Shown here piece by piece: positions 1-5,198 of a stretch of 5,198 nucleotides of DNA. Positions within the stretch are counted from its first letter, which is position 1. Each line of letters starts with the position of its first letter. Below the pieces are notes generated by a model. That model was not told the DNA's origin, ran no database searches, and saw nothing but the letters and a program-made list of their open reading frames with translations. The position numbers and the translations under genes are program-made. This DNA comes from Opitutia bacterium (GTDB lineage Bacteria > Verrucomicrobiota > Verrucomicrobiia > Opitutales > Coraliomargaritaceae), in contig JABJQI010000014.1 of assembly GCA_018663485.1 (NCBI GenBank), positions 1 through 5,198 of the forward strand, given 5' to 3'.

Positions 1-24
1 CTCTGCGCCCCTGCACCTCTGCGC
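1..24. repeat. tandem CTCTGCGC motif
   Basis: CTCTGCGC occurs at 1-8 and again at 17-24, separated by a similar stretch, CCCTGCAC, at 9-16, so the block reads as three 8-bp units of which the middle one is degenerate. Similar runs of 'CTCTGCG' units occur as intergenic simple repeats in a number of bacterial genomes; this is general recollection, not a search. The block is cut by the window edge and may extend to the left. Confidence 0.5.
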
Positions 25-185
25 GAAAATACGTCATGCTGGGGGTCGTGCGGTTAACTGATGTAGTCTCAGTGATCTCGCAATCCGACTGCCTAAAGGG
101 CACCGCGGCACTCACCCTGCAATCGTTTTGGAAATATTGCCGATTTACCATCTACGCACTGCCGTGCTACGGCTGCTGCTTCTAA

Positions 186-217
186 GGGAGGCGGACGACA
201 CGGAGGTCGTCCCTCCC
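186..217. repeat. imperfect palindrome, REP-like hairpin
   Basis: Two arms pair as 6 + 6 base pairs: GGGAGG (186-191) with CCTCCC (212-217), and GACGAC (194-199) with GTCGTC (206-211). A two-base bulge, CG, sits at 192-193 and a six-base loop, ACGGAG, at 200-205. A partial further match to the left arm, in inverted form, follows at 242-251 (TCCGCCCTCC), so an alternative larger fold is possible. There is no T-run after it, so it is not a typical terminator. Position in non-coding DNA, GC-rich arms and a small loop suit a REP-type dispersed element. It may also end transcription arriving from the left. Confidence 0.65.
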
Positions 218-321
218 GCGGTGGACAATGTCGCTCGAGTCTCCGCCCTCCTATCTAGGTTCCCGATCTCTCGATCGAGGCCACTTTTGATTGCCTTCCA
301 CGGTCATTTGAAACTCTGAAT

Positions 322-327
322 TAATAT
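322..327 (+). promoter_or_regulatory. possible -10 box of galE
   Basis: TAATAT lies about 37 bases before the galE ATG in the most AT-rich part of the upstream region. No good -35 hexamer sits 16-18 bases upstream; TTGAAA at 308-313 is far too close. Transcription from here would give a leader of roughly 30 bases. This is a weak call based on one hexamer and its position. Confidence 0.2.
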
Positions 328-363
328 TTGGACAGCTGCTGCAAACGAGTTATCTCAATAAAC

Positions 364-1368
364 ATGAATGTATTAGTAGTTGGGGGAGCGGGGTATATCG
401 GTAGTCATTGTGTGCGTCAGTTACAGGCGGCGGGGCATCGTCCGGTGGTGCTGGATAATTTGATCTTCGGCCATCGCCAGGCTGTCAGCTCAGAAGTGCC
501 CTTTTATGAGTGCGACCTTGGGGACAAGCATGCGGTGGGGCAGATCCTGCGGGATGAGCAGATCGAGCTGGTGATGCATTTCGCAGCGTTTGCTTTTGTG
601 GGGGAGTCGGTTGAGGAGCCACTAAAGTATTACGAAAACAATGTGGTCGCGACGCTGCGTTTGCTGGAAAGCATGCTCGAGCACGGCGTGAAGCGGTTCG
701 TGTTTTCTTCGACCTGTGCGACCTTTGGCGAGCCGGATATCTTGCCAATCGTAGAAACGACTCCGCAGGCACCGATCAATCCGTATGGTCAGACCAAGTT
801 GGATGTTGAAAATATCTTAAAGTCGTTTGCGCATGCGTATGGTTTAAGCTTCGCGGCGTTTCGCTACTTCAATGCGGCCGGCGCTGCGGAAGATGGTTCG
901 ATTGGTGAAGACCATTCCCCGGAGACCCACTTGATCCCGCTGGTGATTGATGCGGCAACCGGTCGGCGTGAGAATATTAAGATTTTCGGTACGGATTATC
1001 CGACGCCGGATGGCACTTGTTTGCGAGACTATGTGCATGTGGATGATCTGTCGCGGGCGCACATTGCGGTCTTCGATCAATTGAAACAGCCGGGCGCTAG
1101 TTATTTTTATAACTTAGGTACTGGCCGTCCGAGCTCGGTGCGTGAAATTATTGACGCGGTTGAATCTGTGACGGGCCTGAAGGTGCCAGTGGTTGAGGAC
1201 GCGCGGCGTGCTGGTGATCCGGCTGCGCTGTATGCCGATTCATCGAAGGCACAGCAAGAACTCGGCTGGGAGATGAAATACCCGGACGTGAAGGCCATTG
1301 TCGAAACTGCATGGCGTTGGCATCAGGCGAATCCAGACGGCTACCTAACACAGGCGGCTGAGTCTTGA
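364..1368 (+). CDS. galE: UDP-glucose 4-epimerase
   Basis: This complete 334-residue protein interconverts UDP-glucose and UDP-galactose in the cytoplasm, using tightly bound NAD (Leloir pathway and sugar supply for surface polysaccharides). It is an extended short-chain dehydrogenase. The N-terminus has the Rossmann GxxGxxG motif (G7, G10, G13, in GGAGYIGSH), then D31-N32 for the NAD ribose and D51-L52. The catalytic region has SSTCATFG with T117 at the usual Ser/Thr position, and the YxxxK pair Y141/K145 in NPYGQTK. Substrate-side motifs follow: RYFNAAGA (N170), HLIP (189-192), RDYVHVDDL (221-229) and GDPAALYADSSKA. By motif alignment the position of E. coli Tyr299 appears to be L289, so wider use of N-acetylated sugars is uncertain. 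Length is normal for the family. I chose ATG 364 because the protein begins MNVLVVGG there; an in-frame TTG at 328 would add an unconserved tail. No clear Shine-Dalgarno sequence is visible. The gene is monocistronic as far as seen and converges on the lipoprotein gene. Confidence 0.96.
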   Translation: MNVLVVGGAGYIGSHCVRQLQAAGHRPVVLDNLIFGHRQAVSSEVPFYECDLGDKHAVGQILRDEQIELVMHFAAFAFVGESVEEPLKYYENNVVATLRLLESMLEHGVKRFVFSSTCATFGEPDILPIVETTPQAPINPYGQTKLDVENILKSFAHAYGLSFAAFRYFNAAGAAEDGSIGEDHSPETHLIPLVIDAATGRRENIKIFGTDYPTPDGTCLRDYVHVDDLSRAHIAVFDQLKQPGASYFYNLGTGRPSSVREIIDAVESVTGLKVPVVEDARRAGDPAALYADSSKAQQELGWEMKYPDVKAIVETAWRWHQANPDGYLTQAAES

Positions 1369-1498
1369 GGACTGGACTTAAGGTCAGGCACCCGAAGAAT
1401 CTACGAATTGCCGAAGGGCTGCGCATGGGCAGCCGTGTCAGCCTAGTTTCATCAGCACTGGATCTTTAGACTGTACGTTGGCCCCGTTTTTAGGTTCT

Positions 1499-1601
1499 TT
1501 GACCGCGATCGGAGTGTGGGCGACTCGCCCTCATGGACCTGGTTTTGGTACAACGGAGGGCGGGTCGCCCTCCCTCCTTTACTACCGGTTAATCGGCGGT
1601 T
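1499..1601 (+). repeat. dispersed palindromic repeat, copy 1
   Basis: A core of 35 bases (1499-1533, starting TTGACC and ending in GACTCGCCCTCA) matches the reverse complement of 2618-2652 at 32 of 35 positions. Two short palindromic units lie 40 bases apart: GGGCGACTCGCCC (1518-1530) and GGGCGGGTCGCCC (1558-1570). The second is enlarged to an 8-bp perfect stem, GGAGGGCG (1555-1562) with CGCCCTCC (1566-1573), loop GGT. The similarity to copy 2 resumes at 1566-1579 and, after a one-base shift, at 1589-1601 (TTAATCGGCGGTT, 11 of 13). The middle, 1531-1557, is diverged (9 of 27 identical). This layout resembles a REP/BIME-type non-autonomous repeat; no transposase is present in the window. Confidence 0.8.
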
Positions 1602-1612
1602 GAACTTTTTTT
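1584..1612 (+). terminator. weak candidate terminator for galE
   Basis: A short stem, ACCG (1584-1587) with CGGT (1597-1600), is followed by five bases and then seven T residues (1606-1612). Four base pairs and a nine-base loop are poor for an intrinsic terminator. The stronger stem at 1555-1573 lies just upstream and could help. The site is about 220 bases after the galE stop and overlaps the end of repeat copy 1. Confidence 0.2.
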
Positions 1613-1622
1613 AGCTGCAGCA

Positions 1623-2153
1623 TTAAACAAAGATTTCGCAGCTGATTATATTCGCATTGGGTTCTGTCGTGACGATGATTTTAAAGTTAGCCTTTTCTGT
1701 GTGACTTGGATCGGTGATTAATTCTGTCTTTAAGATCACGACATGCCACCCATCTCTTGGGGTAGAGATCTTCGACTGGAGTATTTTGTAAGATTGAATG
1801 GTAAGCGGGGAGTTTTTGACGATGTCCCCAGATAATTTAAGTTCATTGGCTGCTTCTTCTCCGAAGAATTTTCGCGTCAGTAACTCATGAAGTGTTTGAT
1901 CTGAATAGTGGGCGCTCGGACGAATCCAGGCCAAGTAGTGGTCTGGGAGATGTAAGTCTCCCATTGCGATTTTAACCGTTTTCTCTGCGTATTGTTGCGC
2001 AAGTGCTTTATCTGCTTCAGGGTTTTGTGCTTTGTAGTTTGATACTGCACAACCAGATACGAAAAACAGGGAGATAATCAGTAGACTTTTAAAGAGATGT
2101 TTTTTCGCAAATAAAAAGACATTCGTATTATGTACCGCTCTCATAACATCCAT
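1623..2153 (-). CDS. small predicted lipoprotein of unknown function
   Basis: The 176-residue product starts with a basic segment (K17, K18, K22), a hydrophobic stretch (about 23-33, LLIISLFF) and a lipobox V32-S33-G34-C35. It should therefore be exported by Sec, cut before C35 and lipid-anchored. Ala at +2 does not suggest inner-membrane retention by the E. coli rule. The mature part, about 142 residues, is soluble-looking and mixed alpha/beta, ending in a run of alternating hydrophobic residues (FKIIVTTE, then NIISCEIFV with C172). I do not recognise a family. The n-region is long for a signal peptide; ATG at 2144 (M4) is an alternative start and neither has a clear Shine-Dalgarno sequence. 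A sampled stretch (1681-1740) has 22 of 60 G+C, against 36 of 60 in galE (841-900) and 35 of 60 in rapA (3241-3300). It converges with galE and stands between the two inverted repeat copies. Confidence 0.75.
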   Translation of the reverse strand: MDVMRAVHNTNVFLFAKKHLFKSLLIISLFFVSGCAVSNYKAQNPEADKALAQQYAEKTVKIAMGDLHLPDHYLAWIRPSAHYSDQTLHELLTRKFFGEEAANELKLSGDIVKNSPLTIQSYKILQSKISTPRDGWHVVILKTELITDPSHTEKANFKIIVTTEPNANIISCEIFV

Positions 2154-2548
2154 CTAGAAGGGGCAGTATGAGTAATGTCAATACACTCTTAGAAACTCGT
2201 CGCCAAGAAATGCTCTCAAGCAATGACTCGATTTTTCCATGTCTGCTTTACCCCTGATGCACACTGGGATCAAGCCTCACTGAACACGAAAAAAATCACC
2301 TGTAAATGATCTGTAAAACGTCTAATCGGGTTGCGAGTGCTTGCTAGTAATCACGTATATTTGCTGAGATGACTACTTAAGATGCTTACCTGGTTTTTTA
2401 TTATTTTGAGGCGTTTAGCAGTTTCGCTGTGCCGACTGTTGAGGTCGTTTCTGTCGTTGGGGAAAAGACCTTCGACGCGAGTTCGGCGTTAGGTTGGCTG
2501 AGATAAGCGCTTGGTTTTCACTTGTCCTGAGGTATTTCGAAAGTGGCT
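2154..2548. other. AT-rich region without a supported gene
   Basis: No open frame here can be backed as a gene. Several scraps are seen on the plus strand: ATG 2168 to TGA 2257 (29 codons, with a purine-rich AGAAGGGG four bases before the ATG), an open stretch 2235-2309 in another frame, and ATG 2382 to TAG 2492 (36 codons, hydrophobic then basic). Another open stretch, 2381-2506, lies in the rapA frame but ends in a stop. These could be remnants of a decayed gene or chance. The region also holds the tandem CTGTAAA repeat at 2300-2317 and should contain the promoter of the lipoprotein gene (reading left), which I could not pin down. Confidence 0.55.
2300..2317 (+). promoter_or_regulatory. tandem CTGTAAA repeat, Pho-box-like
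   Basis: CTGTAAA occurs at 2300-2306 and 2311-2317 with TGAT between, giving an 11-base period. Read on the minus strand it is TTTACA, five bases, TTTACA. PhoB/PhoP-type regulators of phosphate starvation bind 11-base-period direct repeats (CTGTCAT type in E. coli, TTAACA type in Bacillus). The spacing and base content fit that class, but no good -10 box follows at the expected distance on either strand. It is about 150 bases upstream of the lipoprotein gene on that gene's strand. It may be chance in AT-rich DNA. Confidence 0.25.
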
Positions 2549-2652
2549 AAGCGTCGATTAATGAAAAATGCAAAGAGTGAGGGCGAGTCACTTTCTTTGA
2601 CCGCAGCAGAGTATGTCTGTGGGCGAGTCGCGCACACTCCGATCGTGGTCAA
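2549..2652 (-). repeat. dispersed palindromic repeat, copy 2 (inverted)
   Basis: On the minus strand this matches copy 1 at 1499-1601. The 35-base core is at 2618-2652 (32 of 35), the two GACTCGCCC units are again exactly 40 bases apart (ending at 2621 and 2581), and the tail is AAGCGTCGATTAA on the plus strand (2549-2561, 11 of 13). The hairpin pairing is poorer than in copy 1: unit one has a C:C mismatch inside the stem and unit two keeps only three pairs, one a wobble. This suggests a decayed copy. Short open frames over this region on both strands (2518-2706 minus, 2543-2683 plus) are explained by the repeat and are not called as genes. Confidence 0.8.
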
Positions 2653-2655
2653 TAG

Positions 2656-2684
2656 CTCAAACAAGCTTGCCCGCTGCGTATAAT
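2656..2684 (+). promoter_or_regulatory. probable sigma70-type promoter of rapA
   Basis: A perfect TATAAT lies at 2679-2684. Seventeen bases upstream is CTCAAA (2656-2661), only a 3 of 6 match to TTGACA, so the call rests on the -10. Transcription would start near 2691 and give a leader of about 95 bases before the rapA ATG. CTCAAA (2656-2661) and TTTGAG (2684-2689) are also exact inverted repeats around the spacer, which could be an operator or chance. The promoter begins only four bases beyond repeat copy 2. Confidence 0.4.
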
Positions 2685-2692
2685 TTGAGATA

Positions 2693-2713
2693 GCCGTGGT
2701 GGGCAATCACGGC
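2693..2713 (+). promoter_or_regulatory. hairpin at the 5' end of the rapA leader
   Basis: GCCGTG (2693-2698) pairs perfectly with CACGGC (2708-2713) around a nine-base loop. It starts within a few bases of the expected transcription start from the TATAAT at 2679-2684 and ends right before an in-frame ATG at 2714. A stem at the very 5' end of an mRNA can protect it from decay or hide a start site; that role is inference. It could instead be a DNA operator. Confidence 0.35.
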
Positions 2714-2785
2714 ATGCTGCCATTAGTGCGCGAGTTTTCAAATCTTGCCTTTGACAAGGGCTGTTCGCTGGTCGACGGTTCCGCA

Positions 2786-5198
2786 ATGGCAGATTTTAAG
2801 ATCGGACAGCGCTGGATTAGTGAGACAGAACCGGAACTCGGATTGGGCATTTTGGAGTCGGTTTCGCGGCACCAAATACGGCTCATTTTTACCGCAGCTA
2901 GTGAAGCGCGCTTGTATGCACCGGCCAATGCGCCGATCAAGCGGGTCGAGTTTCGCGTCGGTGACACGATTCATTCGCAAAACGGTGCAACTGTTTTAGT
3001 TGAGTCGGTGCGTGATGAAGATGGTCTGCTGACCTATGTCTGCGCTGGGGTGGAGGTGCCGGAGGCGGAGCTGGCGGATACCATCAGCTTCAGCAAGCCA
3101 GAGGATCGCCTGATCGGTGGGCAGATTGATCAGTCCAATGCGTTTGCGCTGCGCTACGAGACAATTGCACGTCAACATGCGATGCGTAAGTCGGATGTAG
3201 CTGGCTTTGCGGGTGGCCGGATCGACTTGATTCCGCACCAGCTTTACATTGCGGCGGAAGTGGCCAATCGCTACATGCCGCGCGTGTTGTTGGCGGATGA
3301 AGTGGGGCTGGGTAAAACGATTGAGGCGTGTTTGATTTTGCACCGCCTGCATTTGACGGGCCGTGCGGAGCGTATGCTGATTGTGTTGCCGGAGTCGTTG
3401 GTGCACCAGTGGTTTATCGAACTGCTGCGGCGTTTTAATCTGTGGTTCCATTTGTTTGATGCCGATCGCTGTCAGTCGATCCTAGATTCAGAGCCAGATG
3501 AGAATCCGTTCATGTCGGAGCAGTTGGTCATCTGCAGTCTCAGCACATTGTTGGCGGACGAGCGCTGGGCCACGCATGCGATGGATGCAAAGTGGGATAT
3601 GTTGGTGGTTGATGAAGCACACCACCTCGAATGGACGCCGGAAGTGGTGAGTGTAGAGTATCAACTGGTCGAGGCGTTGACCCGCAAGAGCCATGGACTA
3701 CTGCTGTTGACCGCGACACCCGAGCAACTCGGAGCCGAGGGCCATTTTGCGCGCCTGCGTCTGCTTGATCCAGAGCGTTACCCAGATCTGGATAAATTTA
3801 AAGATGAGCAGGCGAGCTATACCGAAGTCGCAGCGGTGGCAGGCAAGTTGCTAAATGGCAATAAGCTCAGCAAGGCCGAGAGTGCATTCCTGCGCGCGGT
3901 GTTCGACGAATATTCGGATGCCGAATTTGCTGCGCGCTTGAAAGATCGTAAGGCCCTGCTGGACGAGCTAGTGGATCGGCATGGTACGGGGCGCGTGATC
4001 TTTCGCAATTCGCGTGACTCGTTGACTGGTTTTCCAGAGCGCAAGGCGATGCCGCAAAAACTCAGCCCGCGCAAAATGCTCTCCGAGGAAGAACTGCAGG
4101 CGCGCTTATTGCATGAGTTTGATTTGGATGCGACTGCTGCGGAGCCCGAGGAGCCGGTGGACTATCGGCATGGGCCGCGGATTAAATGGCTGGCGGATCT
4201 GCTGCGCGAGCTGGGCGATGCGAAGGTGCTGTTGATTTGCCGGACGAAGGAGAAGGTGCAGGCGATTTTTGATGCGCTGAGCGAGGAGATCAATGTGAAG
4301 GCGGCAGTGTTTCACGAAGACCTGACGCTGCTGCAGCGCGACCGCAATGCGGCGTGGTTTGCAGAGGCGGATGGCGCGCGGATTCTGCTGTGCTCGGAAA
4401 TTGGCAGCGAGGGGCGCAACTTCCAATTTGCGCATCATTTGGTGCTGTTTGATTTACCACTGAATCCAGAGCTACTCGAGCAGCGCATCGGCCGCCTCGA
4501 TCGCATCGGCCAGACGGAAACCATTAAGGTGCATCTGCCGTATTTGGAGCATAGCTGCACGGAACTGTTAATGCGTTGGCACCATGAGGGCATCGATGGT
4601 GTTGAGCATTCGCTCAAGGGTGGCTATGCGTATTTGGAGAAATTTGGTGCGGCGATTCGCACGCTCGGGCCGGTGTATCACGAGGGCGATTCGGCGATTT
4701 TGAAACAGGCGGATGCATTGATTGAGGACAGCCGCAGCTATCGCAAAGAGCTCGAGTCAAGGCTGGGTCAGGGGCAGGATCGCTTAATTGCGCTCAACTC
4801 ATTTCGCGAAGAGGTGGCCAGTGAGCTGGTGGCACACATTCGCGTGCAAGATGGCGATCGCACGCTGGATGAATTTATGAACCGCATGTTTGATCACTTC
4901 GGCGTGACGGTCGAGGACATTGAAGATCGCAGCTACCACTTGTCGCCAGGGCAAATGTTTACCGACTCCTTTCCGGGATTACCAGAAGAGGGCATGATGG
5001 TGACCTGTGATCGCAAGCGGGCGCTGGGCCGTGAGGACATCGGATTTTTGACCTGGGACCATCCGATGGTGCGTGGCTCGATCGATTTGGTACTGAGCTC
5101 CGAGAAGGGCAATAGCTCGATCGTGGTGTGGGCCGGCAATTCGGTGGATGCACCGCCAATTTTAATTGAGGTGGTGTTTGTGTTAGAGAGTGTGGCTC
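2786..5198 (+). CDS. rapA: RNA polymerase-associated ATPase RapA (HepA), 3' end beyond window
   Basis: This is a Swi2/Snf2-family ATPase that binds RNA polymerase and helps recycle it after transcription. The 804 complete codons seen are collinear with E. coli RapA (968 residues), leaving roughly 160 off the edge. The N-terminus, MADFKIGQRWISETEPELGLG, matches the Tudor-like region. Motifs in order: DEVGLGKT (Walker A, K177), DEAH (276-279), TATPEQ (309-314), SEIGSEGRNF (537-546) and EQRIGRLDRIGQ (565-576, arginine-finger motif). The RapA-specific part after the helicase core follows (PYLEH, RWHHEGIDGVEH, then SFPGLPEEG and LTWDHP). The linker between the two ATPase lobes is shorter than in E. 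coli. All motif residues look intact and there is no frameshift. I chose ATG 2786 because family similarity begins there. An in-frame ATG at 2714 would add 24 unmatched residues, and the frame is open back to a stop at 2681. Neither start has a clear Shine-Dalgarno sequence. The gene is divergent from the lipoprotein gene. Confidence 0.94.
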   Translation, partial: MADFKIGQRWISETEPELGLGILESVSRHQIRLIFTAASEARLYAPANAPIKRVEFRVGDTIHSQNGATVLVESVRDEDGLLTYVCAGVEVPEAELADTISFSKPEDRLIGGQIDQSNAFALRYETIARQHAMRKSDVAGFAGGRIDLIPHQLYIAAEVANRYMPRVLLADEVGLGKTIEACLILHRLHLTGRAERMLIVLPESLVHQWFIELLRRFNLWFHLFDADRCQSILDSEPDENPFMSEQLVICSLSTLLADERWATHAMDAKWDMLVVDEAHHLEWTPEVVSVEYQLVEALTRKSHGLLLLTATPEQLGAEGHFARLRLLDPERYPDLDKFKDEQASYTEVAAVAGKLLNGNKLSKAESAFLRAVFDEYSDAEFAARLKDRKALLDELVDRHGTGRVIFRNSRDSLTGFPERKAMPQKLSPRKMLSEEELQARLLHEFDLDATAAEPEEPVDYRHGPRIKWLADLLRELGDAKVLLICRTKEKVQAIFDALSEEINVKAAVFHEDLTLLQRDRNAAWFAEADGARILLCSEIGSEGRNFQFAHHLVLFDLPLNPELLEQRIGRLDRIGQTETIKVHLPYLEHSCTELLMRWHHEGIDGVEHSLKGGYAYLEKFGAAIRTLGPVYHEGDSAILKQADALIEDSRSYRKELESRLGQGQDRLIALNSFREEVASELVAHIRVQDGDRTLDEFMNRMFDHFGVTVEDIEDRSYHLSPGQMFTDSFPGLPEEGMMVTCDRKRALGREDIGFLTWDHPMVRGSIDLVLSSEKGNSSIVVWAGNSVDAPPILIEVVFVLESVA

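Larger units (their letters stand above)
1..363. other. gene-free region upstream of galE
   Basis: No convincing gene lies here. The only sizeable open frame (128-319, +) starts at a TTG and runs straight through the palindrome at 186-217, so its protein sequence is a by-product of repeat DNA. The region contains an octamer repeat at its left edge (1-8 and 17-24), the hairpin at 186-217, a perfect 10-bp palindrome CTCGATCGAG at 270-279, and an AT-rich patch just before galE that may hold its promoter. I see no tRNA or other structured RNA gene. Whatever gene lies to the left is outside the window. Confidence 0.7.
1369..1622. other. convergent intergenic region after galE
   Basis: This gap between the galE stop and the stop of the opposing lipoprotein gene holds no gene. 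A perfect 6-bp hairpin, GGCTGC (1417-1422) with GCAGCC (1429-1434), lies about 50 bases after galE but has no T-run behind it. The rest is mainly repeat copy 1 (1499-1601), followed by a run of seven T at 1606-1612 and a GCTGCAGC palindrome at 1614-1621. Any transcription end for both genes must lie here, but none is textbook. Confidence 0.7.

Noticed and set aside
128..319. 63-residue open frame on the plus strand
   Set aside because: It has a TTG start, no ribosome binding site and runs across the palindrome at 186-217, so it is read-through of repeat DNA.
328..363. TTG start giving a 12-residue longer GalE
   Set aside because: The family begins at MNVLVVGG (ATG 364); the extra residues (MDSCCKRVISIN) match nothing expected before the first Rossmann strand.
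1417..1434. Hairpin after galE as its terminator
   Set aside because: The 6-bp stem is perfect but no T-run follows; a Rho-independent terminator is not supported.
2543..2683. 46-codon GTG-start open frame in the rapA frame with GAGG ten bases upstream
   Set aside because: It is antiparallel to repeat copy 2, resembles no protein I know, and ends at a stop inside the TATAAT; more likely chance.
2518..2706. 62-residue open frame on the minus strand
   Set aside because: It lies over repeat copy 2, starts at a TTG, and the equivalent frame in copy 1 reads a similar IGVxATRP stretch, so the similarity comes from the repeat, not from a protein.
2745..2999. 84-residue open frame on the plus strand overlapping the rapA start
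   Set aside because: It is a shifted frame over DNA clearly used by RapA.
2996..4617. Several antisense open frames on the minus strand
   Set aside because: All lie opposite the intact rapA reading frame, and their protein sequences are low-complexity products of its codon bias.
1..5198. CRISPR array, tRNA, rRNA, transposase or toxin-antitoxin pair
   Set aside because: I saw no regularly spaced direct-repeat array, no cloverleaf, and no protein with the motifs of these systems.

Overview
The window reads as a chromosomal segment from a GC-moderate Gram-negative bacterium. It holds two well-conserved housekeeping-type genes separated by a more AT-rich stretch with repeats and one small lipoprotein gene. 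None of the three genes has a strong Shine-Dalgarno sequence at its best start. The intergenic DNA carries GC-rich palindromes of a style I associate with marine Verrucomicrobiota (Opitutae/Puniceicoccales). That placement is an inference from general style, not a search result; the two conserved proteins do not settle it.

Layout. 1-363: gene-free DNA with a tandem CTCTGCGC motif and a strong imperfect hairpin (186-217). 364-1368 (+): galE, a complete 334-residue UDP-glucose 4-epimerase. 1369-1622: convergent intergenic region holding copy 1 of a roughly 103-bp palindromic repeat (1499-1601). 1623-2153 (-): a small predicted lipoprotein of unknown function. 2154-2548: AT-rich DNA with no supported gene, containing a Pho-box-like tandem repeat and scraps of open frame. 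2549-2652 (-): copy 2 of the same repeat in inverted orientation. 2653-2785: apparent promoter and leader. 2786-5198 (+): rapA, a SNF2/Swi2-family RNA polymerase recycling ATPase that runs off the right edge after 804 codons.

The genes do not form an operon: galE and the lipoprotein gene converge, and the lipoprotein gene and rapA diverge. GalE acts in cytoplasmic sugar-nucleotide metabolism, feeding galactose use and surface polysaccharide synthesis. The lipoprotein should sit in the cell envelope. RapA recycles stalled RNA polymerase. No functional link between them is visible.

The most notable observation is the inverted pair of repeats bracketing the AT-richer segment (about 1.15 kb) with the lipoprotein gene. 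Both copies share a 35-nt core (32/35 identical) and two short palindromic units exactly 40 nt apart. I see no convincing new multi-gene system in this window.
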